Shown piece after piece: positions 35,857-44,778 of a stretch of 59,988 nucleotides of DNA. Origin of the DNA: a virus; IMG/VR virus record IMGVR_UViG_3300025276_003682, positions 1-59,988 of that record. One strand, 5' to 3'. The notes beneath the pieces were generated by a model. The model was not told where the DNA came from and ran no database searches. It saw nothing but the letters and a program-made list of their open reading frames with translations. Position 1 is the first letter of the stretch, and each line of letters starts with the position of its first letter. The translations under genes and the position numbers were made by a program.

Positions 35857-37182
35857 GTGTTTTATATATTAGAATCAAAAGATCAAATCGACTGGTTGGA
35901 AAACCAAACTAATTCTCCTCTATACGTAGATGTAGTTAGTACAAATTTCTATTACCACTCTAAATTAACTTCAACAGTAGGAGTATACATTAGAGTTGTA
36001 GGAGACAATCAAGGGTACTTCATTCCTATCTCTCATGAGGATGGATTGAATGTAGAAAAAGAACGTATCTGCAACATTCTTAATAAAGCACAAACACTTT
36101 ATACTTTAAATAAGAAAACACTTCTATATCACTTTAATCTACAGAGAGCTATAGACATATCTTTAGTTTATTCAATGAGTAATTATAAGAGATTAGAATA
36201 CTCTATATCAAATACAACTATTGACTGGTATTATAGAACCCACAGTGAAAATCCTAACATTAATAGAATAGTTCCCATAGTTAAACTCTACCAGAGATCT
36301 GAAAAGATATTCGATCAGATAGAGCAATACCTGGAGTTACCAATACCAGATGGATTCGACTTCTATAATAATATGACTACAAATGTGTTCTTCTTACTGG
36401 AACAGAACGGTGTAGGTACAGTGTACGATGCATTTAATGAGTTGTTTAAACCGAAAAATCCATTATATAATACAGAAAATAATAGAGTATATACTGAATA
36501 TAACCTATATAATAATACATCTAGACCGACAAATACATTTAACTCTGTAAACTTTGCTGCGATACCTAAGACACCAGAACATAGACAATGTTTTAAACCT
36601 CAGAATGACTTTTTTGTAGAGTTTGACTTCGACGGATATCATTTAAGGCTTCTAGCAGAACAGTTAGATTATCCGCTAACTAATGAATCGGCTCATAAGC
36701 AGTTAGCTAAACAGTATTTTGGTAAGCAAGATATATCTGAAGAAGAGTATAACAGAGCTAAACAGATTAATTTTCATGCCATATACGGGAAGATACCAGA
36801 AGAGCATAAAAATCTTAAAATATTTAAAGAAGTACAGGAGTATATAGATGCTATGTGGAAGAGTTATACCGAATCAGGGTGTGTTTGGAATCCACAATCA
36901 GGAAAAGCATTTACAACTAAACTTCAAGATATGAATCCAGCTAAGTTAATGAATTATATGATGCAATCGTTGGAGACCTCAAATAATATCATTATATTAA
37001 AAGATATACTAAAGTACTTAAGAGATAAAAAATCATTTATAACGTTGTACACTTATGATGCGATTTTATTTGACTTTAGTAAAGAAGACGGTAAACAGAC
37101 TTTATCAGAGATACAAACAATAATGGAAAACCAGGGAAAATACCCGGTAAAATTTAAATATAGCACTAATTTAGTGTTATAA
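35857..37182 (+). CDS. Degenerate family-A DNA polymerase-like protein
   Basis: 441 aa from a GTG start. The C-terminal half keeps the order of family-A polymerase motifs: motif A VEFDFDGYHLRLLAEQL (Asp257 conserved; the usual Glu is His262), motif B NRAKQINFHAIYGKI (Lys302, Phe306, Tyr310 conserved; the usual Arg four residues before Lys is Tyr298), and motif C TYDAILFDF (Asp401 conserved; flanking His and Glu are Tyr and Ala). The N-terminal half resembles a 3'-5' exonuclease remnant, but the DxE site is lost (VDVVST). A full family-A polymerase is encoded at 57394, so this is a second, divergent copy. Either a specialised polymerase or a structural/regulatory relic. Confidence 0.7.
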   Translation: MFYILESKDQIDWLENQTNSPLYVDVVSTNFYYHSKLTSTVGVYIRVVGDNQGYFIPISHEDGLNVEKERICNILNKAQTLYTLNKKTLLYHFNLQRAIDISLVYSMSNYKRLEYSISNTTIDWYYRTHSENPNINRIVPIVKLYQRSEKIFDQIEQYLELPIPDGFDFYNNMTTNVFFLLEQNGVGTVYDAFNELFKPKNPLYNTENNRVYTEYNLYNNTSRPTNTFNSVNFAAIPKTPEHRQCFKPQNDFFVEFDFDGYHLRLLAEQLDYPLTNESAHKQLAKQYFGKQDISEEEYNRAKQINFHAIYGKIPEEHKNLKIFKEVQEYIDAMWKSYTESGCVWNPQSGKAFTTKLQDMNPAKLMNYMMQSLETSNNIIILKDILKYLRDKKSFITLYTYDAILFDFSKEDGKQTLSEIQTIMENQGKYPVKFKYSTNLVL

Positions 37183-37193
37183 ATCAGCACAAC

Positions 37194-37201
37194 TATTTAT
37201 A
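37194..37201 (+). promoter_or_regulatory. TATTTATA element abutting a start codon
   Basis: CTATTTATATATG: the element ends one base before the ATG at 37203. If it is a promoter the transcript for that start would lack a leader, so it may be coincidental here. Confidence 0.2.
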
Positions 37202-37202
37202 T

Positions 37203-37655
37203 ATGATAACAACAACTAATACACCAAGGTTCGATTACGATATAGAACCTATTTTTACCAGCGACGATATGAGCAATAAGCTGTTTTGTACCTTTTCGAC
37301 AGAAGAAGGACTTGAAGAGGTTTTAACATCAATTCAAGATAGATACAAAATTATATATAATAAAATATTTGTACTGTATTCTAAAAGTCAAGATGAATAT
37401 ATGTGTACATATAATGTAGATTTTGGAAATGTAGGAGCTTTTATAGATAACACTATACTAGTACATAGAAAGAAAGAAACTAATACTCTTTATACTATTA
37501 ATGCCTTAAACACATTAATTAAAGAACTTAACGGCGGTACATTAGATACTAGCTATAGAATAAACTGGCCTGATTATCGCAATTGCGTACTTCTTACTAA
37601 AGGTCCGGAACTCAAAAGAGTAAACACAAAGTTATATAAAATTATTGAGCTTTAG
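37203..37655 (+). CDS. Hypothetical protein before gp32
   Basis: 150 aa, 20 bases after the polymerase-like gene. It has a mixed alpha/beta look: FCTFSTEEGLEEVLTSIQDR, then YKIIYNKIFVLYSKS, a TLYTINALNTLIKELNGG helix and RINWPDYRNCVLLTKG. Small proteins with this NALNxLI...NG...W pattern occur in the replication region of other T4-like phages, but I know no assigned function. It is not recognisably RegA. It ends where the gp32 promoter begins. Confidence 0.6.
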   Translation: MITTTNTPRFDYDIEPIFTSDDMSNKLFCTFSTEEGLEEVLTSIQDRYKIIYNKIFVLYSKSQDEYMCTYNVDFGNVGAFIDNTILVHRKKETNTLYTINALNTLIKELNGGTLDTSYRINWPDYRNCVLLTKGPELKRVNTKLYKIIEL

Positions 37656-37684
37656 TTGGCTCTTTGATTTTTTATTCCTATATT
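37655..37684 (+). promoter_or_regulatory. Promoter GTTG-N20-TATATT before gp32
   Basis: GTTG at 37655-37658, exactly 20 bases, TATATT at 37679-37684, 31 bases before the gp32 ATG. A weak GAGC/GCTC hairpin (37647-37662) with a following TTTGATTTTTT overlaps it and may terminate the upstream transcript. Confidence 0.6.
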
Positions 37685-37714
37685 AATAATAAGTTATAAT
37701 TTAAAATCAGTTAT

Positions 37715-38521
37715 ATGGATATCAATGCAATCAGAGCTAAACTAGATGCTCTTAACTCTAATGGTCAGGAGAGAGAAAAAACAGACTACACTAAAATCTT
37801 TTGGAAACCAGAATTAGGTAAACAGACAATACGTATTGTACCGTCTGCATCTGATCCTTCTTTTCCCTTTAAGGAGTTAAAATTTCACTACGGAATTGGT
37901 AAATTTCCAATGGTAGCACTTTCCAATTTTGGCAAGCAGGACCCTATTGAGGAATTTGTTAAAGAGTTAAGAAAGACAAGTGATAAAGACAATTGGTCAT
38001 TATCGGGAAAGATCTCACCTAAAACTCGTATTTTTGCACCAGTTATAGTAAGAGGAGAAGAGGATAAAGGAGTCCGATTATGGGGATTCGGAGTAACAAT
38101 CTATAAAGCATTACTTGCTTTAGCAGAAGATGAAGATATTGGGGACTTCACAGACGTAATAAACGGATGGGATATGGTAGTAGAACAACAAAAAGGTAAT
38201 CCTTACCCTGAAACTACTGTTAGAATTAAACCAAAACAAACTCCATTATCAGATAACAACGAACATGTAGATACTTGGTTAAAGACTCAACCTAACCCGG
38301 TAGAAGTACATACCCAGTATGATTACGAGTTTATTAAGAAGAAACTACAAGCATATTTAGATCCAAATGCAGTAGAAGAGAGTAATGATACTCCGAGTAC
38401 TACTAAAGAGGATAAACTGCCAGAAAGCTTAGGTCAACAAAAAACAGACTTTACTTTGGAAACAGCTACGGCTGGCAACAAAGACACAGTTAGTAAATTT
38501 GATGACTTATTCAACGAGTAA
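37715..38521 (+). CDS. gp32: Single-stranded DNA-binding protein (T4 gp32-like)
   Basis: 268 aa (T4 gp32 is 301 aa). The core FWKPELGKQTIRIVPSASDP, PFKELKFHYGIGKFPMVAL and TRIFAPVIVRGEEDKGVRLW, with ETTVRIKPKQTPL, is the gp32 OB-fold pattern. The N-terminal DINAIRAKLDAL helix would mediate cooperative binding, and the acidic C-terminus VSKFDDLFNE is the usual partner-docking tail. It lacks the full T4 zinc-finger cysteine set, as in many marine T4-like phages. It coats single strands during replication and recombination; the adjacent uvsX is its functional partner. Strong own promoter. Confidence 0.9.
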   Translation: MDINAIRAKLDALNSNGQEREKTDYTKIFWKPELGKQTIRIVPSASDPSFPFKELKFHYGIGKFPMVALSNFGKQDPIEEFVKELRKTSDKDNWSLSGKISPKTRIFAPVIVRGEEDKGVRLWGFGVTIYKALLALAEDEDIGDFTDVINGWDMVVEQQKGNPYPETTVRIKPKQTPLSDNNEHVDTWLKTQPNPVEVHTQYDYEFIKKKLQAYLDPNAVEESNDTPSTTKEDKLPESLGQQKTDFTLETATAGNKDTVSKFDDLFNE

Positions 38522-38523
38522 AT

Positions 38524-39597
38524 ATGGCAAAACAGAGAAAAGAAGTAAAAGCAGCCGCATCCGCGGCAGTAAAGAAGGGCTTTAATTTAGGTAATTTTAA
38601 GAAGAAGAAAGGCTTCTCTAATGCATCTGTAAAGTTTAAAGAACAGGGATGGATTCCTTTATCGAAAGCATTCCAAGACATAACTTCATTACCGGGTATT
38701 CCTACAGGACATATTACCCTACTAAGAGGTCATAGTGATACAGGAAAAACAACTGCTCTATTAGAAGCTGCAGTTAATGCACAAAAGCAAGGTGTTTTAC
38801 CGGTATTTATTATCTCAGAGATGAAGTGGTCATGGGAACATGCTAAGGAAATGGGACTAGAATTCACAGAGGTATTAGATGAAAACGGGAAAGTTACAGA
38901 CTACGAAGGTTTTTTCTTATATGCGGATAGAGGAACGTTAAACACAATTGAGGAAGTAGCTGTACATATGGCTGACTTAATCGATGAACAATCAAAAGGT
39001 AATTTACCTCATGATATGTGTTTCTTCTGGGATTCGATCGGATCAATACCCTGTGATTTATCAGTACGTTCTAATAAGAACAATAATGAATGGAATGCAG
39101 GAGCTATGTCTACTCAATTTGGTAATAACTTAAATCAAAAGATTTTATTATCTAGAAAAGAGAATTCACCTTATACAAATACGTTAGTAGCTATTAATAA
39201 GGTATGGACTATGAAACCAGAGCATCCTATGGGTCAACCTAAGTTGCAGAATAAAGGTGGAATGTCTATGTGGTACGATGCTACATTAGTAGTAACTTTC
39301 GGTAACATCACTAATCCAGGTACTTCTAAAATTAAAGCTGTAAAGAACGGTCTTCAAGTAGAGTTTGCTAAAAGAACGAATATACAGATTGAAAAGAACC
39401 ATATTGGAGGAGTGCAGTCAAGAGGTAGAGTTGTTATGACGTCCCATGGATTTATCGAAGATGATAAAAAAGCAATTGATAAGTATAGAGATGCACACAA
39501 AGAGCATTGGCTAAAACTAGTAGGTAGTATAGATTTCGACTTAATCGAAGAAGGAGACTTAGAAGAAGAAACTATAACTCCAAACATACTAGATTAA
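38524..39597 (+). CDS. uvsX: UvsX/RecA-type recombinase
   Basis: 357 aa, two bases after gp32. Walker A is GHSDTGKT (residues 69-76); Walker B-like hydrophobic strand with CFFWDSIGSIP follows about residue 160; NKGGMSMWYDATLVVTF is typical of T4 UvsX-type proteins. It forms a filament on single-stranded DNA for strand invasion and recombination-dependent replication, loaded in T4 with UvsY and gp32. The N-terminus is unusually basic (residues 3-33, many Lys), which may aid DNA binding. Ends in a TTAATGG overlap with the next ATG. Confidence 0.9.
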   Translation: MAKQRKEVKAAASAAVKKGFNLGNFKKKKGFSNASVKFKEQGWIPLSKAFQDITSLPGIPTGHITLLRGHSDTGKTTALLEAAVNAQKQGVLPVFIISEMKWSWEHAKEMGLEFTEVLDENGKVTDYEGFFLYADRGTLNTIEEVAVHMADLIDEQSKGNLPHDMCFFWDSIGSIPCDLSVRSNKNNNEWNAGAMSTQFGNNLNQKILLSRKENSPYTNTLVAINKVWTMKPEHPMGQPKLQNKGGMSMWYDATLVVTFGNITNPGTSKIKAVKNGLQVEFAKRTNIQIEKNHIGGVQSRGRVVMTSHGFIEDDKKAIDKYRDAHKEHWLKLVGSIDFDLIEEGDLEEETITPNILD

Positions 39598-40631
39598 TGG
39601 CTAAATACGATCAATTACTAGACGGCTTAAAAGAACGTCCTCCCAGAGAGTTGAATGACCATATACTGGTTATAGATGCTATGAATATGCTAATCCGTAG
39701 CTTTTCACTTCTTAAAGCAATGAACCCCGCAGGCCACCATATAGGTGGTCTTGTAGGCTTCATGCGATCCTTAGGATTTGTAACTCGAACTTTTGACCCT
39801 ACTAGAGTGGTTATAGTATGGGACGGTAAAGGTGGATCTGCTAATAGAAAAAATATAGACCCGAACTACAAAGCACAACGTGCTACATCGAGGATTACAC
39901 ACTGGGGCTTATATGATTCTAAAGCAGAAGAACAAGAAGCTCTAATCGGACAACTATTTAGGACTCAAGATTACCTTGAATGTCTTCCTGTACAGCAAAT
40001 ATCTATGGAGAAACTAGAAGCTGATGACGTAATAGCGTACATAGCTAAAAGAGCCTCTGCTTCTAATGTTAAGAAGTGTACAATAGTGTCCTCTGATAAA
40101 GACTTTTTACAGTTAGTAGACGATACGGTAGAAGTATATGCTCCTATAAAAAAGAAAGTATTTAAAGAAGATAATATCTTTGAAGAACTAAAAGTACTTC
40201 CTGAGAATTATAATTTAGTGAAGGCACTATTAGGGGATAACTCCGATAATTTAGCAGGAGTCAAAGGGCTGGGGATAAAAACGATAATATCGGAATTTCC
40301 AGACTTAGTTGATAAACCTAAAATGTCATTACAGTACGTTTATGATGTGTGTGCTGCTAAATTAGAAGACAAGAAATTTAAAAAGATCTTTCCTAAGATA
40401 ATAACAGAATGGGATCGTGTAGAAACTAATTTTAAATTAATGGATTTACATGAAACTTCGTTGGATACTAAAGAAAAAGATCATATATTAAATATAATAA
40501 AGAGTGACATTCCCAATCTACAATCAGGGGCATTTCTACATCTTTTAGATCAAGACAAGATCGAAGGGATAACTAAAAATACTGAAGGTTGGTTAGAGAA
40601 CTTTAGAGGGTTAACGGTTTTAAAAAAATAA
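39597..40631 (+). CDS. rnh: 5'-3' exonuclease / flap endonuclease (T4 RNase H-like)
   Basis: 344 aa, start overlapping the uvsX stop. The metal-site motifs of the FEN family are present: ILVIDAMNMLIRSF near residue 25, VVIVWDGKGGSANR, KLEADDVIAYIAK, IVSSDKDFLQLVDD, then LVKALLGDNSDNLAGVKGLG (helix-3-turn-helix DNA-binding and acidic site). It removes RNA primers and 5' flaps from lagging-strand fragments. Size and place match T4 Rnh (305 aa). Same operon as UvsX and the helicase. Confidence 0.9.
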   Translation: MAKYDQLLDGLKERPPRELNDHILVIDAMNMLIRSFSLLKAMNPAGHHIGGLVGFMRSLGFVTRTFDPTRVVIVWDGKGGSANRKNIDPNYKAQRATSRITHWGLYDSKAEEQEALIGQLFRTQDYLECLPVQQISMEKLEADDVIAYIAKRASASNVKKCTIVSSDKDFLQLVDDTVEVYAPIKKKVFKEDNIFEELKVLPENYNLVKALLGDNSDNLAGVKGLGIKTIISEFPDLVDKPKMSLQYVYDVCAAKLEDKKFKKIFPKIITEWDRVETNFKLMDLHETSLDTKEKDHILNIIKSDIPNLQSGAFLHLLDQDKIEGITKNTEGWLENFRGLTVLKK

Positions 40632-40635
40632 GGTT

Positions 40636-41982
40636 ATGACATTAAAAGCATTGAATCAGTATGGAAAAGGATTCCAGCTGAAGGTATTGGGCTCATTACT
40701 AACAGACAAAAGCTTTCTTCTTAACGTAAGAGACGTATTACAAGAAGATTATTTTGACTCAGACGCACACAAGTGGATTATTAATGAACTAATAAGTTAC
40801 TTCGATAAGTATCATACTACTGTAACAATGGACGTATTAAAAGTCGAGTTACAGAAAATTGAGAATGATATACTAAAAGTAGCATTAAAAGAGGAATTAC
40901 GTAACTCATACGAAGCATCTCAAGATGATTTAGATTACGTACAGGAAGAATTTACAACTTTCTGTAAGAATCAAGAGATGAAGCAAGCTATCCTTAACTC
41001 TACTGATTTACTAAAAGCCGGTGATTTTGACGGTATTAGGAATACTATAGAAAAGGCTATGAAGGCCGGAATGGATAAGAATATCGGGCACGAGTACAAT
41101 AAAGACGTAGAATCTAGATACAGAACGGACTATAGGCCAACAGTGCCTACTCCTTGGCCTACTCTAAACGAAGGAATACAGGGAGGTTTCGGTCCTGGAG
41201 ATTTAGCAATCGTTTTTGGAAATCCTGGAGGAGGAAAAAGTTGGGCTTGTGTAGCAATGGCAGCCCATGCGGTTAAGATGGGATTTAATGTAAACTACTA
41301 TACCTTAGAGCTCGGTGAAGACTATGTAGGTAAGAGATTTGACTGCTACTTTACAGGGCATTCAATAGACATAGTAAATGATTACAGGAAAGATGTACAG
41401 ATTTATGTAGATAACCTTAAAGGTAAGCTTATAGTAAAGGAGTATGCACCTAAAGGAGCAACAGTTAATACAATTAAGTCACATATCCAAAAGTGTATAG
41501 ATATGGAACATAAACCGGATTTAGTAATAATTGACTACGTAGACTACTTAAGAGCACCTTCAAAAGGAAAATACTCAGAACGTAAAGACGAGATAGATGA
41601 TGTATTTATTGCGACTAAGGGATTAGCTAAAGAATTAAAAATCCCGATAATTACTCCGTCTCAGGTTAATAGAATGGGAGCTAAAGACTCAGTTATCGAA
41701 GGAGATAAAGCAGCCGGATCTTATGATAAAATGATGGTAGCTGATATGTGCTTCTCTCTTTCTAGAATGAAAGAAGATAAAGTATTAGGAACCGGTAGAT
41801 GGCATGTTATGAAAAACAGGTACGGACAAGACGGTATGACCTATAACTTAAAAATGGATACCAATAACGGCCATATTGAGTTCGAAGGGAAAACAGACTT
41901 GGAAGATCTAGACGGAGGTAACGGTGGACCTACATTTACCCTATCTAGAGAAAAGATGTCTGAATTATTTGACAAAAAGTAG
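40636..41982 (+). CDS. DnaB/gp41-type replicative helicase
   Basis: 448 aa. N-terminal helical domain (residues 1-150) and RecA-like motor with Walker A GNPGGGKS (195-202), the NYYTLELGEDYVGKRFD segment (H1a-like), Walker B LVIIDYVDYL and the ITPSQVNRMGAKDS sensor region. The end of the motor, DMCFSLSRMKEDK and FHVMKNRYGQDG-like text, is typical of gp41/DnaB. It unwinds the fork as a hexamer; a primase gene is not in the window. Last gene of the gp32-uvsX-rnh-helicase operon, followed by a strong terminator. Confidence 0.9.
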   Translation: MTLKALNQYGKGFQLKVLGSLLTDKSFLLNVRDVLQEDYFDSDAHKWIINELISYFDKYHTTVTMDVLKVELQKIENDILKVALKEELRNSYEASQDDLDYVQEEFTTFCKNQEMKQAILNSTDLLKAGDFDGIRNTIEKAMKAGMDKNIGHEYNKDVESRYRTDYRPTVPTPWPTLNEGIQGGFGPGDLAIVFGNPGGGKSWACVAMAAHAVKMGFNVNYYTLELGEDYVGKRFDCYFTGHSIDIVNDYRKDVQIYVDNLKGKLIVKEYAPKGATVNTIKSHIQKCIDMEHKPDLVIIDYVDYLRAPSKGKYSERKDEIDDVFIATKGLAKELKIPIITPSQVNRMGAKDSVIEGDKAAGSYDKMMVADMCFSLSRMKEDKVLGTGRWHVMKNRYGQDGMTYNLKMDTNNGHIEFEGKTDLEDLDGGNGGPTFTLSREKMSELFDKK

Positions 41983-42006
41983 AATATATATGCTATTTAT
42001 GATATC

Positions 42007-42044
42007 ATCTCCAATAAAAAGTACCTCTCTATTGGAGATTTTTT
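42007..42044 (+). terminator. Strong intrinsic terminator after helicase
   Basis: Perfect 10-bp stem ATCTCCAATA (42007-42016) with TATTGGAGAT (42030-42039), 13-base loop, then a T6 run (42039-42044). The clearest terminator in the window. Confidence 0.9.
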
Positions 42045-42060
42045 AATCTAGTACTATTAA
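42031..42060 (+). promoter_or_regulatory. Weak promoter-like ATTG-N20-TATTAA before nrdB
   Basis: ATTG at 42031-42034 lies in the 3' arm of the terminator; 20 bases later comes TATTAA (42055-42060), 22 bases before the nrdB ATG. It differs from the consensus at two positions but has the same spacing. Confidence 0.35.
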
Positions 42061-42081
42061 CAAACTAACAATTTAAAATTT

Positions 42082-43059
42082 ATGAAAAAGAACATATTCG
42101 AACCAAGCGAAGATGTTAGAGGAAACGATTACCCACATTTACTTAGGTATGCAAACGTAATTTGGGAAGCTTTCTGGACACCAGAACATTTTGACTACGA
42201 CAGAGATGTCAGGGACTTTAAGACAAAGTTTAAACCCCATGAGCAAGAAGCAATGAAGAGATCTATGCTCTGTATAGGAGTAGTTGAAAATAAAGTAAAA
42301 ACGTCATGGGCTAGGATAGATATTAGGTGTCCAAAGACAGAAATAGCAGATGCAGGACATGTATTTGCAGGGAATGAGGTTGTACATAGGAGAACATATA
42401 AACAGGGGTTAGATCTACTAGGTTTAGACGGAGCGTTTGAAGATATTATGGAAATACCTGAAATAGCAGGTAGGGTGCGCTATTTGAATAAGTACTTAAA
42501 AGGATATACATCTAGATCTAATAAAGAGTTTACAAAATCACTGATTTTATTTACCCTACTGGTGGAGAATGCAAGTTTATTTGCTAACTTTCTAACAATA
42601 TCAGCATTCGGTAAGTATAAGAATATGTTTACTAACTTTACAACAGTTGTTAATGCAACTTCGAAAGAAGAAGCTATACACGCTCAATTTGGTGCAGAAC
42701 TGATAAAAATTATTAAAGACGAAAATCCGGAGTGGTTTGATGCAGAGATGGAAGATAAGATTCGTAGAAATATTCGAAAAGCACTTGTAGCAGAAGAAGA
42801 GCTAATTGACTGGGTGTTCGAAAAAGGAGAATTGGAGTTTATGCCTAAAGCAGTAATTAAAGAATATACAAAACAAAGACTTAACCACGGATTAGAGTTG
42901 ATAGGGTATAAGAAAGAGTTTGAAGTAGACAAAGAACTACTAAAACCAACAGAATATTTTGATAGAATGGCAAAAGCACCAATTTCCTTCGATTTTTTCG
43001 CACAAAAAAGCACAGATTATAATAAACAAAACCTAATTACAGAAGACGCATGGGATTAA
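42082..43059 (+). CDS. nrdB: Class I ribonucleotide reductase small subunit
   Basis: 325 aa. Iron ligands and radical site are intact: E99-V-V-H102-R-R-T-Y106 reproduces the E..H...Y pattern of E. coli NrdB with the radical tyrosine, and E197-A-I-H200 the second metal pair. ENASLFANFLTISAFG precedes it. With NrdA it reduces ribonucleotides to deoxyribonucleotides for phage replication. The order nrdB-nrdA is the reverse of the common one, and the genes overlap by 10 bases. Confidence 0.93.
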   Translation: MKKNIFEPSEDVRGNDYPHLLRYANVIWEAFWTPEHFDYDRDVRDFKTKFKPHEQEAMKRSMLCIGVVENKVKTSWARIDIRCPKTEIADAGHVFAGNEVVHRRTYKQGLDLLGLDGAFEDIMEIPEIAGRVRYLNKYLKGYTSRSNKEFTKSLILFTLLVENASLFANFLTISAFGKYKNMFTNFTTVVNATSKEEAIHAQFGAELIKIIKDENPEWFDAEMEDKIRRNIRKALVAEEELIDWVFEKGELEFMPKAVIKEYTKQRLNHGLELIGYKKEFEVDKELLKPTEYFDRMAKAPISFDFFAQKSTDYNKQNLITEDAWD

Positions 43060-44768
43060 ATTTGGAATGGCTCAAGGATAAGGAGCAAAGAGATATGTTA
43101 AAAAGAGGCTACTTAAATGAAGGAGAAACACCAGAACAGAGGTTCCAGTCAATATGTGATACAGTACAAAAGTACTCTAACCAGTTAGCAAAGACAGAAG
43201 AAGCAAGAGAATACCTAAAAGGGATAGGTAAGAGATTTGAAAGCTATACCGCTAAAGGATGGCCTTCATTCTCCACACCGGTACTAAGATCATTCGGCTC
43301 AGAGCACAACCTACCAATTAGCTGTAACCACTCTATAATAGAAGACTCTATAGACGGTATTTACAAGAGGTTTTACGAAACAGGTATATTAGCAAGTAGG
43401 GGTGCAGGTACTGCTGTAAACGTATCTGACCTACGTCCGCTTGGTTCTCCTATTAAATCTGGGGGAGAAGCTAATAGTATTATGGAATGGATAGAACTCT
43501 ACGCAGATATGATGAGTAAGACAGCTCAAAATTCTCAAAGAAGAGGATTTATCACCTTCTACTGCGATGCAGACCACCCAGAAATCATGGATTTCCTAGA
43601 TATCGGAACAGAACGTATACCTAAGGATAAACAGAGATTTCTGACTACAGTTACCACTGCAGTTGTACTTCCTGAAGGTTTTAGACAAGCACTAAAGGAT
43701 GGCGATAAAGAAAAGAGAAAGATATTCACTAAGATACTAAACACTAGAAAAGAAGCTGGATTTCCGTATATTCTAGATGAAGAAAATTCAAATAAAGGTA
43801 TTTCTCAAGCATATATAGATAAAGGTATGAGAATACGTAACGCTAACATATGTGCTGAAGCTATCGAATATACAGATTACGAAAAGACATTCGCTTGCTG
43901 CTTGTCTTCTATAAACGCATACCATTGGGACGAAATAAAACAAGACCCTAACTTTCTGTTTGATATGAATATCCTACTAGATTGCGTTATAGAAGAGTAC
44001 ATAGAGAAAGGTGAAAAAATACCAGCAATTAAAGCTGCTATTAAATTTGCAAAAGAGCATAGAGCAATTGGTATGGGAATCTCTTCATTCCACTCCTACC
44101 TGCAGAAGAATAATATAGCATTCGGAACAGTACCTTCTATTACTGTTAACGGAGATATATTCTCTACTATGAGGAAAGAAGGAGATAGAGCATCTAAGTG
44201 GATGGCTAAGCATTTCGGAGAACCTAAAATGTTAGAGGGTTACGGAGAGCGTAATACAAGTCGTATGGCTCAAGCTCCTAAAAAATCTACTAGCTTTATA
44301 GATGGAGGAGTTACAATGGCATACAGTGAGGGTATTGAACCTCATAAAATAAACTATGGAGAAAAAATGGTAGCCAAAGTACAAGTAGAATGGAAGAATA
44401 GAGAATTAGAAGCACTACTTAGAAGCAAAGGAAAAGACACAGAAGAAGTTTGGGAGAGTATACTAAACTACGGAAGTTCTGTACAACATTTAGACTTCCT
44501 ATCAGAACATGAAAAAGATGTCTTTAAGCTATTCCATGAAATATCTCAAGTAGATGTAATAAATTTAGCTGCCCAAAGACAGAAGCATATAGATATGGGA
44601 CAATCTATTAATCTAGCAATCCACCCTAATTCAGCTCCTAAAGACGTAATTAAACTTCATTTAGACGCTTTCGATAAAGGAATCAAATCACTATACTACC
44701 AGTACAACTTAAATGCTGCACAGCAATTCTCCCAAGAACTGTTAACATGTAGCGCCTGCGAAGGTTAA
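43050..44768 (+). CDS. nrdA: Class I ribonucleotide reductase large subunit, compact form
   Basis: 572 aa. Active-site residues: LPISC (Cys92) and FACCL (Cys283 or Cys284) form the redox pair, NICAE (Asn266, Cys268, Glu270) is the radical/catalytic motif, SLYYQY gives the two radical-transfer tyrosines, and the C-terminal TCSACEG supplies the shuttle cysteines served by thioredoxin. Compared with E. coli or T4 NrdA (about 750-760 aa) the N-terminus is about 130 residues shorter, so the ATP-cone that senses dATP is missing and feedback inhibition is probably lost. A thioredoxin gene follows at 45376. Confidence 0.93.
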   Translation: MGLNLEWLKDKEQRDMLKRGYLNEGETPEQRFQSICDTVQKYSNQLAKTEEAREYLKGIGKRFESYTAKGWPSFSTPVLRSFGSEHNLPISCNHSIIEDSIDGIYKRFYETGILASRGAGTAVNVSDLRPLGSPIKSGGEANSIMEWIELYADMMSKTAQNSQRRGFITFYCDADHPEIMDFLDIGTERIPKDKQRFLTTVTTAVVLPEGFRQALKDGDKEKRKIFTKILNTRKEAGFPYILDEENSNKGISQAYIDKGMRIRNANICAEAIEYTDYEKTFACCLSSINAYHWDEIKQDPNFLFDMNILLDCVIEEYIEKGEKIPAIKAAIKFAKEHRAIGMGISSFHSYLQKNNIAFGTVPSITVNGDIFSTMRKEGDRASKWMAKHFGEPKMLEGYGERNTSRMAQAPKKSTSFIDGGVTMAYSEGIEPHKINYGEKMVAKVQVEWKNRELEALLRSKGKDTEEVWESILNYGSSVQHLDFLSEHEKDVFKLFHEISQVDVINLAAQRQKHIDMGQSINLAIHPNSAPKDVIKLHLDAFDKGIKSLYYQYNLNAAQQFSQELLTCSACEG

Positions 44769-44778
44769 AATACAAGTT

